This document shows, piece by piece, positions 10,871 to 23,878 of a stretch of DNA of 64,000 bases; position 1 is the first letter of the stretch; each line of letters starts with the position of its first letter. The stretch is from Prorocentrum cordatum (Eukaryota > Sar > Dinophyceae > Prorocentrales > Prorocentraceae). The stretch covers positions 126,001 through 190,000 of the forward strand of contig CAUYUJ010014354.1 in NCBI GenBank assembly GCA_963575745.1. Direction: 5' to 3'. The translations under genes were made by a program, and so were the position numbers. Under the pieces are notes generated by a model. The model made no database searches, was not told the origin of the DNA, and saw nothing but the letters and a program-made list of their open reading frames with translations.

Positions 10871-13800
10871 CGCAAGGCCGCTGGCAGTGAGGAGAGGCCG
10901 AGAAAGGAGAACGGATGTGTGTGACACAAAGTGCTGGCCGACCCGCAAGGCTTAGCACGACGAGACCCAACGAGTTTTGACGCCGATAGGCTGAACACTG
11001 ATGGTATGGTGTCGCGGAGCTGCGGCCTGCATCTTGTTTGTAGCCAGCGTCGCAACACTGAGCAAGAACGATGTAGAAGGTAGCACACGTCGGGCGTTGG
11101 CAGTATTAGGATGAATGAGACCTGGTCTGGTGATGTTCACCGGGGGACGCCCCCACCGTCACTGACCGGAACTGCCGTCACCCGAAAGAAACCAGCTACT
11201 GCAGCCCTGTTTCAGTGATTCTGGCACATTTTTGCGGCTTCGGGGCCTAATCACCAACCAGCTCCCCTTACCCAGGGTCCTGGCTATACCCGAACACAGA
11301 GAGCGGGCCGCCGATGAGGACTGCTGGAAGCGGCGCCCAGGGCCCCCAGAAGCTCGACCGTCGGCCAGTGCACGCGAGCACCCAGGCACGAGCCTGTCGC
11401 TGGCAGCATAAGGAAACCGAGCAATGTGTTGGCCATCAGCGAGGGCGAGCGCACATCGGGTTCTGGTAGCCAGCTGGCTGCGCCGGGAACAGAGTCAACC
11501 AGTATCGTAAGGATGCGCGATAAGGATGCAAGGGCCTTGGAAAGCCATGTTGACGTTTTTCAAGTGGGGCTGGGCAGCGAAATCTGCCAGGGATGGGCCG
11601 AAGAGGCACGGATGCAAGGGTAACCTTGGAAAGTCGCTCATCCTTACTATGCGGGCCTCCTGTACTGACACAAACAGCGAGCCAGGAGAAGAAGAGGGCG
11701 GGAGGAGGCCTCGAGCGTTGAGAATCTTAGCCACGAGGAGTGCGCAGGCGGCCTCAGGCACCGAAGGCTAGTGTACCTTGAAGGCGGCCAAGGGGTCTGA
11801 GCTGGAGCTGGCTGGGCCCCGAGAAATCGGTGAAAAAGCTGGGATAAGGGCAAATCCGATCAAAATGGGTCCCACCTGGGGTTCGTCTAGTGCAGTTTTG
11901 ATCCCGGATTCGTTTTCGACGGTCCCCCAGCCCGTAAGACGGACCCCAGAGGCAGAAAAAGGCAAAACACCTGCTCGAACCCAGAACCTCGAACCTCTCC
12001 CACCCTTCCTGTTGGCCCGGACAAATGCCCGACCACCTCAGACCTCCAGCCGGCTCCAAGGGGCGATAGGCGGGACGGGGGGAACATCGACCTGGAATCG
12101 GCGATAGATCGCCAATAGATCGGCGATAGGCGTCCGATGGCGGATCCACATGTTCCTGAGCGGGGTGGGCCTATCATACCCCTTATCGGCGATCCATGGG
12201 CGATTGGGGGTCGATGCGCTCCCCTCGGAGCCTGTCCCCCCTTCTCGCTGCCCCTGACCACCCGAGGACACCGAACACCCCGGGCGCACCGCCTGGCTCT
12301 GGGCGCGCCCGCGCGGCACCCTCCACACCGCGAGCAGCTCGCTGCCGAGTGCCCAGAAGGGGCACGAAACGTGCACGCTTCCCTCCCCCGACATTCACCA
12401 CCACCCCCATTTGAGCAACGCCGACTCCAGTTGCTGCTCCTTTGGAGGTGCCGCCCCGCAGCACCCCAACAATGGCATACACATAAGAATCGTGGAGGTC
12501 CGCGCGGATTTCTCGGATCGGCGCTGGGCCCCCCCTCCCTGGCGTGCGGAGCGCGCCAGGGGCGGCGCCGGTGGCGCCGCTAGGGGGGCTCCAGCGCAGA
12601 TCCAAGCAAGCCGCGCGGAGCTCCGAAAGTTTCGTCGATGTTTGTTCCCCGAGGATCTGCCCCAGCCAGTGCCGCAGTGGACCCCGCCTGGCTTCGGCTG
12701 GCCGCCGACCAACGTGCGCCAAGTGGGGCAGGTCCAAGCACTGATGCGCACGGCCTGCGTTTCCCCATGCATCGCCGATCTGGGCCCGGCCCCTGAACCT
12801 GGCGGCTTTGCTATCAGGAGCCCATCATTGCCGCTTCCAGGTCGGCGTCCTGGGTCCAGCAGCCGTCATCATTTGCTCCAGCGGGGCCGGCGTCGAGACC
12901 ATAGTCCCACGATCTCCCTGCGCTGTGACGGAGAAAGCCATGACTGGCGCTCTCGGAGATCGTTTTGTTATTTTTCGGCGATGCCCCGGGTTATCTGTTG
13001 GGGGGAAATGAAGGATGATGTGCTGGTCGATAGCGTATGCCCGTCGCCTTGCGTAGCCCCTCGCATGCCCGCGCGCACCAATAGTGCGTACTCTCTTTGG
13101 ACCTGCGCAACGAACAAGGTCAGGTTATCGGGGGATGAATGAGGGCGGGCGGGCACGATAACCAGGGTAGCCTCGAAGCTTACGTGGACGCTCCTTCGCG
13201 TGTCTCCGCGCTCATGTTCTCTATTACCCCAAGCGTAATACCTGTGAGACCAGCTGCCAGCACGAGCGCGGCCTCGGCGCCCTGCAGCATTCGATGCAAA
13301 TCTGTACGCGCGCTCTCTCTGACCCTGTCGGCGTGTGAAGGACGCATCGTCGTCGTCTTCAACGCCCTAGCCGTCGCCACACCCCGTCTGGCAGCACGAT
13401 GGCTCTGCCTGCTGTCTTCGCTCGCCGTGCTGCATCCCCCCTCGCCGCACCGATTCTACATGTCGTATCGCAGACACCCTACAGGGGATGTGATCCACGC
13501 CCCAAAGAGCAATGGCAGGCGCGTATGCTGTGTGTCCTGCGCCTGCTGGTTTTGCTTCGGCAGAGCGTGGACAGGCTGACTGGAGGGAACAGGAGTCCAG
13601 GAAGCGGGAGGCCATGCAAAAAGATCGCCTAAGGTCAAAAGCAGAAACTCCTAAAGTGAACGCGCCGGCTACAGACGTTACAGCATCTCTCTTGGAAGCT
13701 GGCCTCTGGTCCAAGTATGCAGCTGTCAATATTGGCTTCCAGCCAAAGAGTCCGTGTGAAACTACAAGCCGCAAGCGATGACGGGCTGAAAGCTTGACGG

Positions 13801-14213
13801 GGAGGGTGGCCAGAAAGGGATGGGGCCAGAGACGGGAACCAAAATGATGGGGTCCATCTACAAATCAGAGCGTGCCCCCTCAAAGTTCAAGGCTACTCCT
13901 GCACTCGAGGCCCTGGAGAGCGATAGGAATGCGAGTACGCCACATGGTCAGAGCTCCTCGACGACTCTCTTGCTCGTCACGTCGTGCTCCACTTGCCGAA
14001 CCCCCCCCCCAACAAAAAAGCCGCGCCCGAACAAACTACGTACCTTCTTCGGCATGCTCCCGGCGCGTTTGTGGGGAGCCCCGCGGCCCACGGCCTCTCG
14101 TGTCGGGCGCGGTCCGATCGCCGATTCCGTAGCACCGTGCCCACTCTGCAGCCAGTTGTTGCCCGCTGCGGCCCCCCGTGGCCTGTGGCCTGCCGTGGCC
14201 CTTGAATTAGGAA
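10871..14213. other. Unassigned GC-rich DNA
   Basis: Apart from the open frame at 12,411-13,142 and a small GATAGATCGCCAATAGATCGG repeat near 12,090-12,130 related to family E, no feature is recognised. Many overlapping frames on both strands. Confidence 0.4.
12411..13142 (+). other. Long unassigned open frame (243 codons)
   Basis: Open frame in GC-rich DNA. It contains SRAELRKFRRCLFPEDLPQP and WTPPGFGWPPTNVRQ, and overlaps open frames on the other strand. No motif, signal or repeat is recognised. At this GC content such a length is not strong evidence for coding. Confidence 0.2.
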
Positions 14214-14369
14214 GGCACCAACTATACACCAACACCAATCCTGGCCAGGATAACCTTGGGCCCAGGATCGGTGTATACGCCCTCCTGCCTTGCGCAAAAA
14301 GGCATATACACCGATCCTGGGCCCAGGGTGGTCCTGGGCCAGGATCGGTGTTGGTGTATAGTTGGTGCC
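14214..14369. repeat. 156-bp inverted repeat (hairpin)
   Basis: Left arm 14,214-14,281 (begins GGCACCAACTATACACC) pairs with right arm ending 14,369 (ends GTATAGTTGGTGCC). The arms are about 68 bp with only a few mismatches, around a 19-nt loop (CTCCTGCCTTGCGCAAAAA). It could be a foldback/MITE element or the template of a long hairpin RNA. Confidence 0.9.
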
Positions 14370-15786
14370 CTCCGATTGAATACGAGGTGAAGGGCCCACG
14401 AGCAGCTTCGGTTACGCCAATCGACATCCGCGAGTCGAAATGGCGTGTCGCCCGCTTTGGGCCCGAAGGCCCGCACCGATCTCCTACCGCCAGCCTGTTC
14501 TGAGCCGTCCTGGGACCCCGGTGGGCACCTTCGAAGCCCCGTGGGGCCCAGTTGAGAGAACGTCCTGCTTTCCCTGCATCGCAGGAGCCCCTTCGCTTCC
14601 AGCTGCTGACAAACTGCTCGCATCTGGACTAGACGGTGACACCATGGTCAAGACAAGGCCAGCGCAGTCTGGCGAATCGGTCGCGACAGAAAGACACGCT
14701 AGGCTTCGCTACTGGAGATCTTCTTGGAAACCTGTCCCTTCCCATGCAGCAACAAAGCGGCGATCAAATTAGCAGAACGAGGGAGACGAAGATGGAGACG
14801 GAGAGGGAGACGGCGAAAGAAGCAGTGCGGATAAGGAAGTGCTGGCGGAGATGTTTAAGATTAACAAATTGGGAACAGGAAGGGCCACGTGTCAGAGTGG
14901 AAACCGTGCAAACCTTTTGACCTCCTCGCCAGATTGCCATGCACCAAAGCGAGTGTGGGTCTCGGAAGCTCAGCGGTGGCTCTGAGATCTGCTGGTACGA
15001 CCCTTGAGCCCTGTTGAACAGCATAACAAGACAATCATTGCAAGGCAATATGTAACAATTTGTATCCCACTTGCTCGGGAATCACAGCGCAGTCAGGAGT
15101 GGGTGTGAATGTGTGATATGTGCTGCGTGTGTGTGTGTGGTGTGTGTGTGTTATGTTCGGTCTTGTGCTTGAGTAAAGGCGTGTGCGTGTGTGCGTGTCT
15201 CTGCGCGTGTGTGCCCTCCACCCCCTCCTCCACCCCCGTTCTCCCCCCCCTCATTCCCCCGGTCCACGCCTGCTCTGGCGCCCATCTCCGCCGCACCCAC
15301 CCCTCCGACAGCCGCACAGGCCTACAGTAACTGTCTGGTCTGCGCATCCTGATCCTGAGCTTCGGTTCGACGGCTCCCCTCTCGTCTCTCAGTGCTCCTC
15401 CGCATGCTGGCACACTCTCCCTAGCAAGGCAACTCGCCTCGCCTGGGGATCGTTTCTGGATGAGCTGGCGGGGACGCGCGAAGCGTCAAGAACTGATGCA
15501 GGCCACCCAATTCTGCACGTCGCGCTTCGCGACGCGCGCAGCGCGAAACGCGGTCATCTTCGCGCACTCGGCGCCGCCCTCCCGGGGAAGACAACATCCC
15601 CTCCGGCTCCGGCTCCTGACGCGCAGCGCTGCTGCCTACGCGCCCGCCAGGGGGTGGTCCGATCAGAAGCGTGGAGGCAAGGTCCGTCCGCTGCCTGCCA
15701 GTGGCGACTCCCGCCAGTGAAATGTCGGGGCGGGAAGCCAGAGCCATCCCAAAGCAGGGTCCGAGCAGGTGGGGTCGGAGGATCGG
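14370..15786. other. Unassigned DNA with GT/TGTG stretch
   Basis: Besides the acidic exon candidate at 14,776, it holds a TGTG-rich segment at about 15,105-15,215 followed by a C-rich run to 15,260. No other feature seen. Confidence 0.4.
14776..14985 (+). CDS. Candidate acidic exon, unknown function
   Basis: After AGCAG the plus strand reads NEGDEDGDGEGDGERSSADK, then EVLAEMFKINKLGTGRATCQ, to a stop at 14,983-14,985. A GA donor (ACAG|GAAGGG) falls after KLGT. The acidic run followed by an amphipathic helix looks protein-like, but another frame on the same strand is open too. No family recognised. Confidence 0.25.
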   Translation, partial: NEGDEDGDGEGDGERSSADKEVLAEMFKINKLGTGRATCQSGNRANLLTSSPDCHAPKRVWVSEAQRWL

Positions 15787-15912
15787 GCCGCATCGCCGAT
15801 CGATCGTCGATGCATCGGCGACGTCGGAGCGGAGAGAATCGGCCTCCACATCGCGCCGCATCGCCGATGCAGCGGCGACGCGGCGCGTTCCTCCGAACCC
15901 ATCTACTCGAAC
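15787..15912 (+). repeat. Palindromic dispersed repeat family E, copy 1
   Basis: CATCGCCGATN and its complement CATCGGCGA alternate. It ends GCGCGTTCCTCCGAACCCA then TCTACTCGAACC, like the copies at 18,913 and 32,826. Confidence 0.7.
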
Positions 15913-17670
15913 CCCTAATGATTAGTAGGGCCTGCAGGAGAGGAGGGGAGGGCAAGAGACCAGGGCCTGGACTCAAACATGTTGCAGGCAAAATGTATAT
16001 CATCCACTGCGCAGTGGACTTTCGGGGAAGGGGCACCAAAAGGCCAAAACGCAATGGATATTGACAAAGTCAAGCCTCCGGAGATCAGACTTTGATCCGT
16101 GTATGGGGAAGGGAGCCCGAAACTCCAAGGTGCAGCGGACATGTACACAAGTCTGACCCGCAGGTGTGGAGGCGGGGCGCTGGATAACGAGCCATGGGTG
16201 CGGAGACAACCAACGACCACAACCACATCGACGACAGATACTGGGGGATGACTCCGCATTCCAAAAACTATGGGAACATCGAAACCAGCTTCGTACTAGT
16301 TATGGTAGATGCGGTGTCCCAGGACGGCCAAATCGACCGCAAGCGCAACCAAAGTGCTCATGTCGTGGTCGGTGGGTTCTCTCACGAGGGGCCCTCCCGC
16401 ACAATCCACTTAGTTGTGGTTGTGGTTCCTTGTGATGCCCGGAATGAAGACAGCCGAGGAACCCCGCCCCCGGCCGCCTGCCCCAAGCCCACCCGCTTGG
16501 CGCCGACCCCGAGGTTGGTCGTCGACTTCGATGACCTCAAGCCTGGGGACCCGTCGCTCCTGAGCGGCGCCCGGCTGCGCGGCAGTGAAAGCAGCAGGAG
16601 CGCAGTATCTCATTCGCGGCGATGACGGGAGTTATTTGGCGGCGCGCACGAAGAGGTCGGACGGAGGGGGGCCCCAGAATTCCCGACCCCTTCCCCAAGG
16701 CTTGTTTGCCCCAGACCCCAGATCCATGGTTCATTGCCCCAGGCCCCAGATCCAGGAGAAGAACGCTTCCGGGAAGGCTGCGAGTTCCAGCACATTGCTG
16801 CGGCGATGCCTGCCCAGGAGCCGTGGAGAGGGAGCTGGCCTAGCCCATGCCTGCCTGCTTCAAAGAGCTGTCCAGGAATATCGTGAGGAGCTGTAAGCGG
16901 GTGAACTCTGGAACAGAGAGAATATGCGGGCGGCGCCGAAGCATCCGGTTTTCTGCTGTCAAGCACACCGAGTGCCCGACCGGGGCGTCAGGCAAGACCC
17001 TCGACGAGGTCTGCCCTACCTGCCCCCCAAGGGCTTTACATGTCCCGCACCATCAAAACTCCATCTGTCTCATCCTGCCGCGCGAGAAGAACAGGTGGTG
17101 CACCTGCAGGAGTACACATTGAATGAACAGCCATCAGGACTAACATACGGTTAACGACCTTCTGCTATACAAGTCGCCCCTACGCAGAAGAAGGCGGGGA
17201 GGAAGAGAAACGAGGCATCCGAATCGGGGGGCGCAGCACTGACCCCTCAAAAATTCAATGGCCCCGGGCGGGCTCTTCAGGAACTCAATCCAGCGCGGAA
17301 GAAATTCGGGCGGTTCTCCCGATACGAATTCACCCTCAAAACGTCTTCGGCGCCGCGCTGGGAGCATATGGAAACAATTACAACGACAAATGAAAAACAA
17401 ACAAACCATGCAGGAATCAACACATTCCGTGAATTTGCTCGCAGTCAGCAATGAGGAAGCGGAGCCACAAAGTTGTGACGCGCTGGAGGTCTACAAGGCA
17501 CAACCAGCTGAGCACGAAACGATCTCAGGAGCCAGGAGTGTGCATCTAAGAAACAGTGCTAAGAATGGAACCGATTTTCGTCGAGACCAACTCCAGAGCA
17601 CCCGTGGATTTCGAAATGTGCGTGCGAGCTTCCCCTTCGGGACGACCGTGACTGCGCTGACCACTGCACG
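15913..17670. other. Unassigned DNA
   Basis: No conserved domain or repeat recognised on either strand. Confidence 0.4.
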
Positions 17671-18005
17671 GACTTGTCCGAAAGGCCCCCAGACCAAGGC
17701 GGCCAAAGATGGCCCAGGAGGGCCCAAGTGGCCCTAAATACAGCCCCAAAAGTCCAAGAGAGCCTCAAGAGGGTGCCAATATGGACCCAAGATGGGGCAC
17801 TCGCAGGGGGCCCGGGAGCCCTCCCCCACCAGATGGCCCCAAGAAGACCCCCAGCACGTCCCTAAGAGCCTAAGAGACCCCCCGAGAGACTCCGAGAGGA
17901 GCCCCCAAGGGGGCTCCACAGCGACCCCGGGTGCCTTCAGAAGAGCTCCCAGGAGGTCGCCTCGAGCCTCTCTGAAAAACCCCCCCGAGAAGCCCCGCAG
18001 CGGAC
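17671..18005. repeat. GGCCCCAAG-type degenerate repeat
   Basis: Irregular units CCAAGAGGGCCCCAAGATGG. Related stretches are at 18,550-18,760, 19,560-19,870, 20,460-21,130, 23,570-23,830 and 3,441-3,668. Confidence 0.6.
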
Positions 18006-18912
18006 GAGGGGGAAAAGCGTGGATAACCAGCAGAAACTAAATGCAGGCAGCACGAAAGGAAGCGGTAGACACCAAAGACGAAATTGGAAGCCGCACATCT
18101 TTTCTTCTGGGGGTCGGCGATATGGCGCGGGCCTCCTCGTGCAGCTGACCTTGACCGAGCTGACCACTGCGTACTGGAGAAAAGCCCGTACCGCGCGAGT
18201 CCTTCCGGGACTACTGTCAGCCGTCCCCGGCCTCTGGGATGCTTCCTTGGGCTTGCTGCCCTTCAGCCAGCCCAGCGAGAGGAAGCCGCCAGCCTGGCGG
18301 GGAGCGCGCAAACAAAAAGGAGGAAGCAAACAGGACGAGAACGAGGGGCAGCGACCGCAGCAGAGGGGTATGTGGCTGCTCTTCGCCGATCCAAATCCAC
18401 CTCCGTGGCCCAAGCACGAAGTGGAGTGCACTTAGGTGCCTTGTACACCTCTGCATTGGCACACATCCCCGAGTTCCAGGCGCTCCCGGCCGCGGTCCGG
18501 CCCCAAGACACACACACACACACAAAAAAAAAAAACTGCCTCAAGCCGGCACCAGGAGGCCCGCACGACGCCTCAAGAGGGCACCAATGTTGTCCCAAGG
18601 TTGTTGCTGGATTTTAGCGCTTTCGCCTTCTCTGGCGTCCGACCGCCCCAGAGGTCCACGAGACGGCCACGAGACAGCCAAAGAGGGCCCCCAAGTGGCC
18701 CAAGCGGCCCCCTAGACCTCCAAGCAGTTCCACAGACGGCCCCGACAAGGGCCTTCACGATAGTGGCCCCCGGAGTCTTCTGGGGCCTCGGAGTCTTCTG
18801 GGGCCTCCGAGGAAGCTGCACTAGCCCTCGGAATCTTCTGGGGCCAACTCAGCCCCCGAGCCCACGAAGGGGCCCCCAAGAGGCCAGAAGGACGCCCCGA
18901 GAGGCCCGAAGC
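18006..18912. other. Unassigned DNA with short CA and A runs
   Basis: CACACACA followed by a 12-A run at about 18,510-18,535, then GGCCCCAAG-type units. No gene recognised. Confidence 0.4.
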
Positions 18913-19045
18913 CGCCGATGGGAGGGCATCGGCGATGCATCCGAGACGTTGGCGTGGAGAAAATCGGGCCCCACATCGCATCGCCGATGCATCGGCGATG
19001 CGGCGCGATCCTCCGGCCCCGTCTACTCCGACCCGATCTAGGAGG
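18913..19045 (+). repeat. Palindromic dispersed repeat family E, copy 2
   Basis: Contains a perfect 22-bp palindrome at 18,979-19,000 (half-site CATCGCCGATG). The shared tail is GCGCGATCCTCCGGCCCC then TCTACTCCGACC. Confidence 0.8.
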
Positions 19046-21235
19046 CCTAGACTGTTACGGGACGCTACCAGACCGCCCCTGCTTAGGCCCCACGTGGCAA
19101 CGAAAGTCCTCTGGGCGCACGTGATCTAGAGCGGTGCCTCTTCCCCCCCCCCGCTCTTCCCCTCTGGGGAGGGGTTTACCGCCCGAGAAACAACTCCGCG
19201 ATGAAGAGCCCGACGTCGGGCGGCACATCAACTTCCAAGGCTTGGCCTTCTATCGGTTCCAGGGTCGCGAGGCGCGGTGCGCATGGCAATTTCTCGACGC
19301 CGCTCTGGGTGCGCAGGGGGTGGGCCCGAATCGCGGTTTCCATCCGCCCCAGGGCTGCGCGGCGCAAGGGTCGTGGCATTTTCTCGGCATCGAACGTGGT
19401 GAGAAGAGGGGTCGTCCTTGAGCGCGGGGGATGCATAGTGGAAGGGACGCAGGGGGACGGGCAGGATGGGAGTGAAGAGGAAGGGGAGGAGGACGCGGAT
19501 CGGGAGGCCGACAAACAAAAATTGGGGAACAAGGTGACGATGATGGGGGGACGGGGAGGCTTCCGATAGGCCCCCAGCAGGCCCCAAAACAGCCCCGAAC
19601 AGGCACCAAAGGGGGCCCCAAAAGGCCGCGGAACTGATTCAAAGAAGCCTTCGAAAGACCTGCCCCGAGATCCGAACGAACTCTCCAGATGCTCCCGTGA
19701 GGAACCCAAGACGCCTCCAGGATAGCTTCAAGAGCGTCCCAAAACGACCAGGGATGGCCTCCTGAAGACGGCCCTGGAGGCCGCCAAGACGGTCCAAGTT
19801 GGTCCCAAGATGGGCCCAAAGGTCCCCAAAGCGGTTCCACGACGCTCCCAAACGGCTCCCAATAGAGCCGCGTGAAGGGTGTGCCGCGATAGGCCGAGGG
19901 ACGCCGTGCGTACTCTGTTCCTGGCATCGTTCGTGGATCTCCGAGGGGGGGGGGGCACGCTCTGTGTGAGGGCACGCCGACCTTGGCGGGGGGACGCTAT
20001 GTGGACCCTGCACGTCTCTTGGGACGTCGGTCTCGGTTCGGTCCTTGTTCCTTGTTCCTGGTATATTTTCCTTCGAGACTAAGCCATTTCTGGGTCCTTA
20101 CTTCAGCGCAGCTGTGCTCTTGTGAAGACGGCCAAGTCAGCCCCCAATGAGGCTGAAGACCGGTGTGGGTCACTACTTCAGTGCAGCTGTCTGTAACCGA
20201 ATCGCACCACCCAGTGAATGTGAGTGGTGATTAGGAGCAGGAAGGAGGAGGAAGGAAGAGAAGCAGATTCTTCAGAACCCTTCAAGTATTTCAAAGTCTC
20301 TGCGCACGGCTCGCATCGAAAAGAGGGAGAACTCAGGGTACGGGGCAGACAGGGACGCTGGGGCTCGGTGAGGGCCCCAGACGCCCTGCATGTACGCTGG
20401 CGTACGGGGGGGGGGCGGGGGCGGCCGGGGCCTTGGCCGGGACACCCTGCCAGATTTCCCCCACGACATGTTTGACCCCTTCTGGGGCCTCCCGGAGGCC
20501 ACCAAAAAGTGACCAGGGCTGAGGACGTCCGACACTTGTTTCAAAACGTTCAAGACGCACCGAAAACGTCGCAAACTCCAAGATGGGTCCCGAGAGGGCC
20601 TCAGGAGGCCAAAACTGTTTCATCCCTTTTGGCACATGGGCACTTTGAGTTTCAACAGGTTCGAAAACGGCCCAAGAGGCACCACAGACTTTGTGGGCTC
20701 CAGAAACGGCAGGGCCGTTTTTTACCGTTTCCCCAAACTGTCCCTTGAAAATGAACACGGCAGAAAAACGGCGACCAGAAACGACAACAAAAACAACCTC
20801 AGGATTGGAACCCGAGCCGGAACCGGTCGAAAAACGGCGACGGAAGAACCAGCAACAAAAACGACAAAACGGAACCGGTAAAAAAACGGCCCTGTCGTTT
20901 CCAGGGCCCACTAAGCCCACAGACCGCCCCGAGGCGGCCCAAGAGGCCTACAAGAGAACCCCAGGACGGCGCAAGAGAGCCCCAAGACAGTCCAAGAGGC
21001 GCCCGAGACGGTCCAAGAGGGCCCCAAGAGTCCAAAAAGGGGGATCTCCAACTGACATTCCGAGCCTTCCGCCACAAGGGAGTCCCCGAGGCCGCAACAG
21101 GCACCCAAGAGGGCCCCAAGGGCCAGTCACACTGGCGGCATGGACATAAGACAATGTATATGCAAGTAATTGGTACATTGTGCGCCGCGGGGCAATGCGG
21201 AAGGATTGCTGCTGCAGAGCATGCTGCAAAGGTGT
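19046..21235. repeat. Degenerate GGCCCCAAG-type DNA with unassigned intervals
   Basis: Mostly irregular CCAAGA/GGCCCC units (19,560-19,870; 20,460-21,130). One partial unit of the 89-bp family is near 19,865. 19,870-20,460 shows no feature. Confidence 0.5.
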
Positions 21236-21239
21236 GTTC

Positions 21240-22000
21240 TAACCTTGCAACTTCTGTAAAGCACAATCCGCGTGAAGGGTGTGCCGAGTAATTCGGATAC
21301 CCTCGCGCGAATGCCCCCGCTGAGGCCACAAATGGATCTCCTCCAGGCACGGCCCGTGCAAGGCATGTTCCGAAATGGCGCGGGCACGCCATGCGAAGCT
21401 GCCCATTGGTGCAATAGGCGGAGATCCCTATGGGGTATGGTTCGCGTGATGGGTCTGCCGACATGGGCCAGGGAGCGCTGAAAGAACATTGTCGTTGGAC
21501 CTTTAGGTGGCGCTCCTTGTGGACACGATCCGCGTGATGGGTCTGCCGACACGGGCGGGGGAGCGCGGAACGAACCTTGTTTCTGGGCCTTTAGGTGACG
21601 CTCCTTGTGGGCACGATCCGCGCGATGGGGTGTGCCGCAATGGCTGGGGGGGCGCAAGGCGAACCTTGCTGTTGGGGCCGTAGGTGTAGATCTCTCTGGG
21701 CCTGGATTAGTATGCGAGGTGTGCCGAATTAGACGAGAAGGCGGGATGCAACCCGTGGGTCCAAAGGCCGTCCGTCGAACCCTTTGCGGGCCACGATCCG
21801 TGTGAGAGGTGTGCCGAAGTGAGCGGGGCGATGCTCTGAATATTTTCTCTGGTGCCACAACTGCAACTATTTGCGAGGCACGATCCGCGTGAGGGGCGTG
21901 CCAGTATGCGAGCCTTGGCTCTGGGGACGTAGGTCGAGCTCCCTGTAGGGCGCGAGTCGGGCGACAATCGATGTCCTGCAATACCGCACACGTTCAACTA
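21240..22000 (-). repeat. About 89-bp tandem array, orientation 1
   Basis: Units recur at about 88-92 bp (e.g. CGCGTGATGGG at 21,443, 21,531, 21,619). On the minus strand each unit reads CGGCA(G/C)ACCCATCACGCG, ATCGTG, CACAAGGAGC, CACCTAAAGG. It is homologous to the 61.93-62.90 kb array in inverse orientation. Confidence 0.85.
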
Positions 22001-23125
22001 CAACTGGACTGGAGCTTGCAGGAACATAAGCGGAAAAAAATATACAACTACAGCTTGCTAGACCTCGCGCGTTGCCGCAGTTTGTTTGCTGGTTGTATAA
22101 GTATGTGTTTAGATCTACACACATATGCGTCTATATATGCATGTACGTACGTACATACGCGCACACATGTTCTGCAAGCGCGAACAGCAGATGAAACAGC
22201 TAATTGCGATCGAATGTTGTCGATAGCGAGGCGCACAAGCAGCATCAACGCAACCTGTACGCAATGGGTGCGAAAGGGGAACTGCAAGTACAAGCGAAAC
22301 GTGCAGCGGCCGACACACACAGACACAGACAAACACACGCACACAGACACACACACAGACATACAAACAGACACACACACACAGACACACACATACACAC
22401 ACACGCGCCGAAATGCAAAAAAAGCAGGACAGCAAGGGAGGGCCCCACCAGGGACTCTGGGTGAGCAGAGGGCGACGCCTTCGATTCGCGCTGTTTCTGC
22501 GTGGACGCCTGCGTGTCGAGGGAAGCCTTCGGGGCGATCTCGAGTGGAACAGTCCAGATGGCCTCCGGAGGGGCGGCTGGCGGCAGCGGAGTCGACGGAG
22601 CAACTGTTCTGCCTGCGACCATTACCCGTTCCTTCTGGCGCCACCCACCCAATCACAGCGTGCACCTAATGCGTTATCACTACGGTCCTATACTTGTGAC
22701 CTCGGATGCTATATGACGTTCTGATTGCGCCGCATGCCTCGTCTGGTCGGGTGGTGTCCCAGACATCGGAACCGCATAGCATAGCCCTGCTGATAAACAA
22801 CTGATTGCCACGTTGCGAAAAGCATGCCATGGCATACAACGCATCATTACTACACCCGTGCCTGCCTCAGCCTACATCATCCTGCATGCGGGCAGCTTCC
22901 CCTTGAATTGACGGTAAAAGGGAACCGTTGCTGCTCGGAGTGTCTGCTTCGCTGTCCTCACGATTCTGATCTGAGCCCGAAACGGAACAGTCTGCACCAG
23001 AATGGTGTGTGCTTCCTAAACGCTGACAGAAAGCACAAGAAAAAAGGGAGGAAGATTGCGTCTGGCTTAATTAGGGTTTCTGACTGAAGAGGCTGGGGAA
23101 TGGCCGAACTGCAAATGATCCCAAC
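22001..23125. other. Unassigned DNA with CA microsatellite
   Basis: CACA/CAGA repeat at 22,310-22,410. The rest has no recognised feature. Confidence 0.5.
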
Positions 23126-23129
23126 AAGG

Positions 23130-23320
23130 CTATACGGCAACTTCGTGCCGCGACGACCCAATCATTGGTTTCTGACACCGCGCGGATCAATAAACCTAAC
23201 ACCATCTCGGCTGTCCGATCGTGGAAATCGTTCGACATTGGCAAGTTCCGGGCCGCAAGCACCGTTCGACATTGAACGTGCGCGAAGCTGTCACCGCCGC
23301 GTCGACATGACGCGAACCAG
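23130..23320 (+). repeat. Dispersed repeat family F, copy 2
   Basis: Shares CTGACACCGCGCGGATC exactly with 41.83 kb, and the following CTGTCCGATCG and GTTCGACATTG blocks with both other copies. Confidence 0.55.
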
Positions 23321-23878
23321 CCGTAACCGCTTCATGCGAAAGGTGCCCACGATTCGGTCCCCTCTGGATGAAGGGGGACTTCAGAATACCCGCTCGCTGT
23401 CTGGGCTTCTGCAAGTCTCTACGGGCGCCAACCCGTAGAAGATGGTATACACCACCTGTTATTCATCGGGGCTCTTACAGGAGCCAAGACCAGGCGAGAC
23501 ACGCCCGAGCACGGCTCAATAGAAACGAAATGCAAAGACAGCCCCTGGCCTTTTGCCAGAAAGCCCAATGACACACTTTAGACCCCCACGCGAGCACAAG
23601 AGAGCAACCACAGCCACCAAGTCAGCCCCAGGAGGCCCCCACACTTCAACAAAAACGATGATTGACAAGCGGCGGCGCTGAAAACATACCTGTTTTCTGG
23701 GAACGGTCTCAAGCCGGCACCGTCCACACCGGCCCAGTGACCGTCCAAAAACGTTTCCGAAGCAACCTAAGGTCAGATCAACATTCCCCCCAAATGGCCC
23801 CGAAACACTCCTAGATTGCCCCAATGGTAGTTTGATTTGTTTTGGCACTGTTGCCCGACCAGTTCGACAATTCGATGG

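Noticed and set aside
22300-22410. His/Thr-rich frame on the CA repeat
   Set aside because: Dinucleotide repeat artefact.
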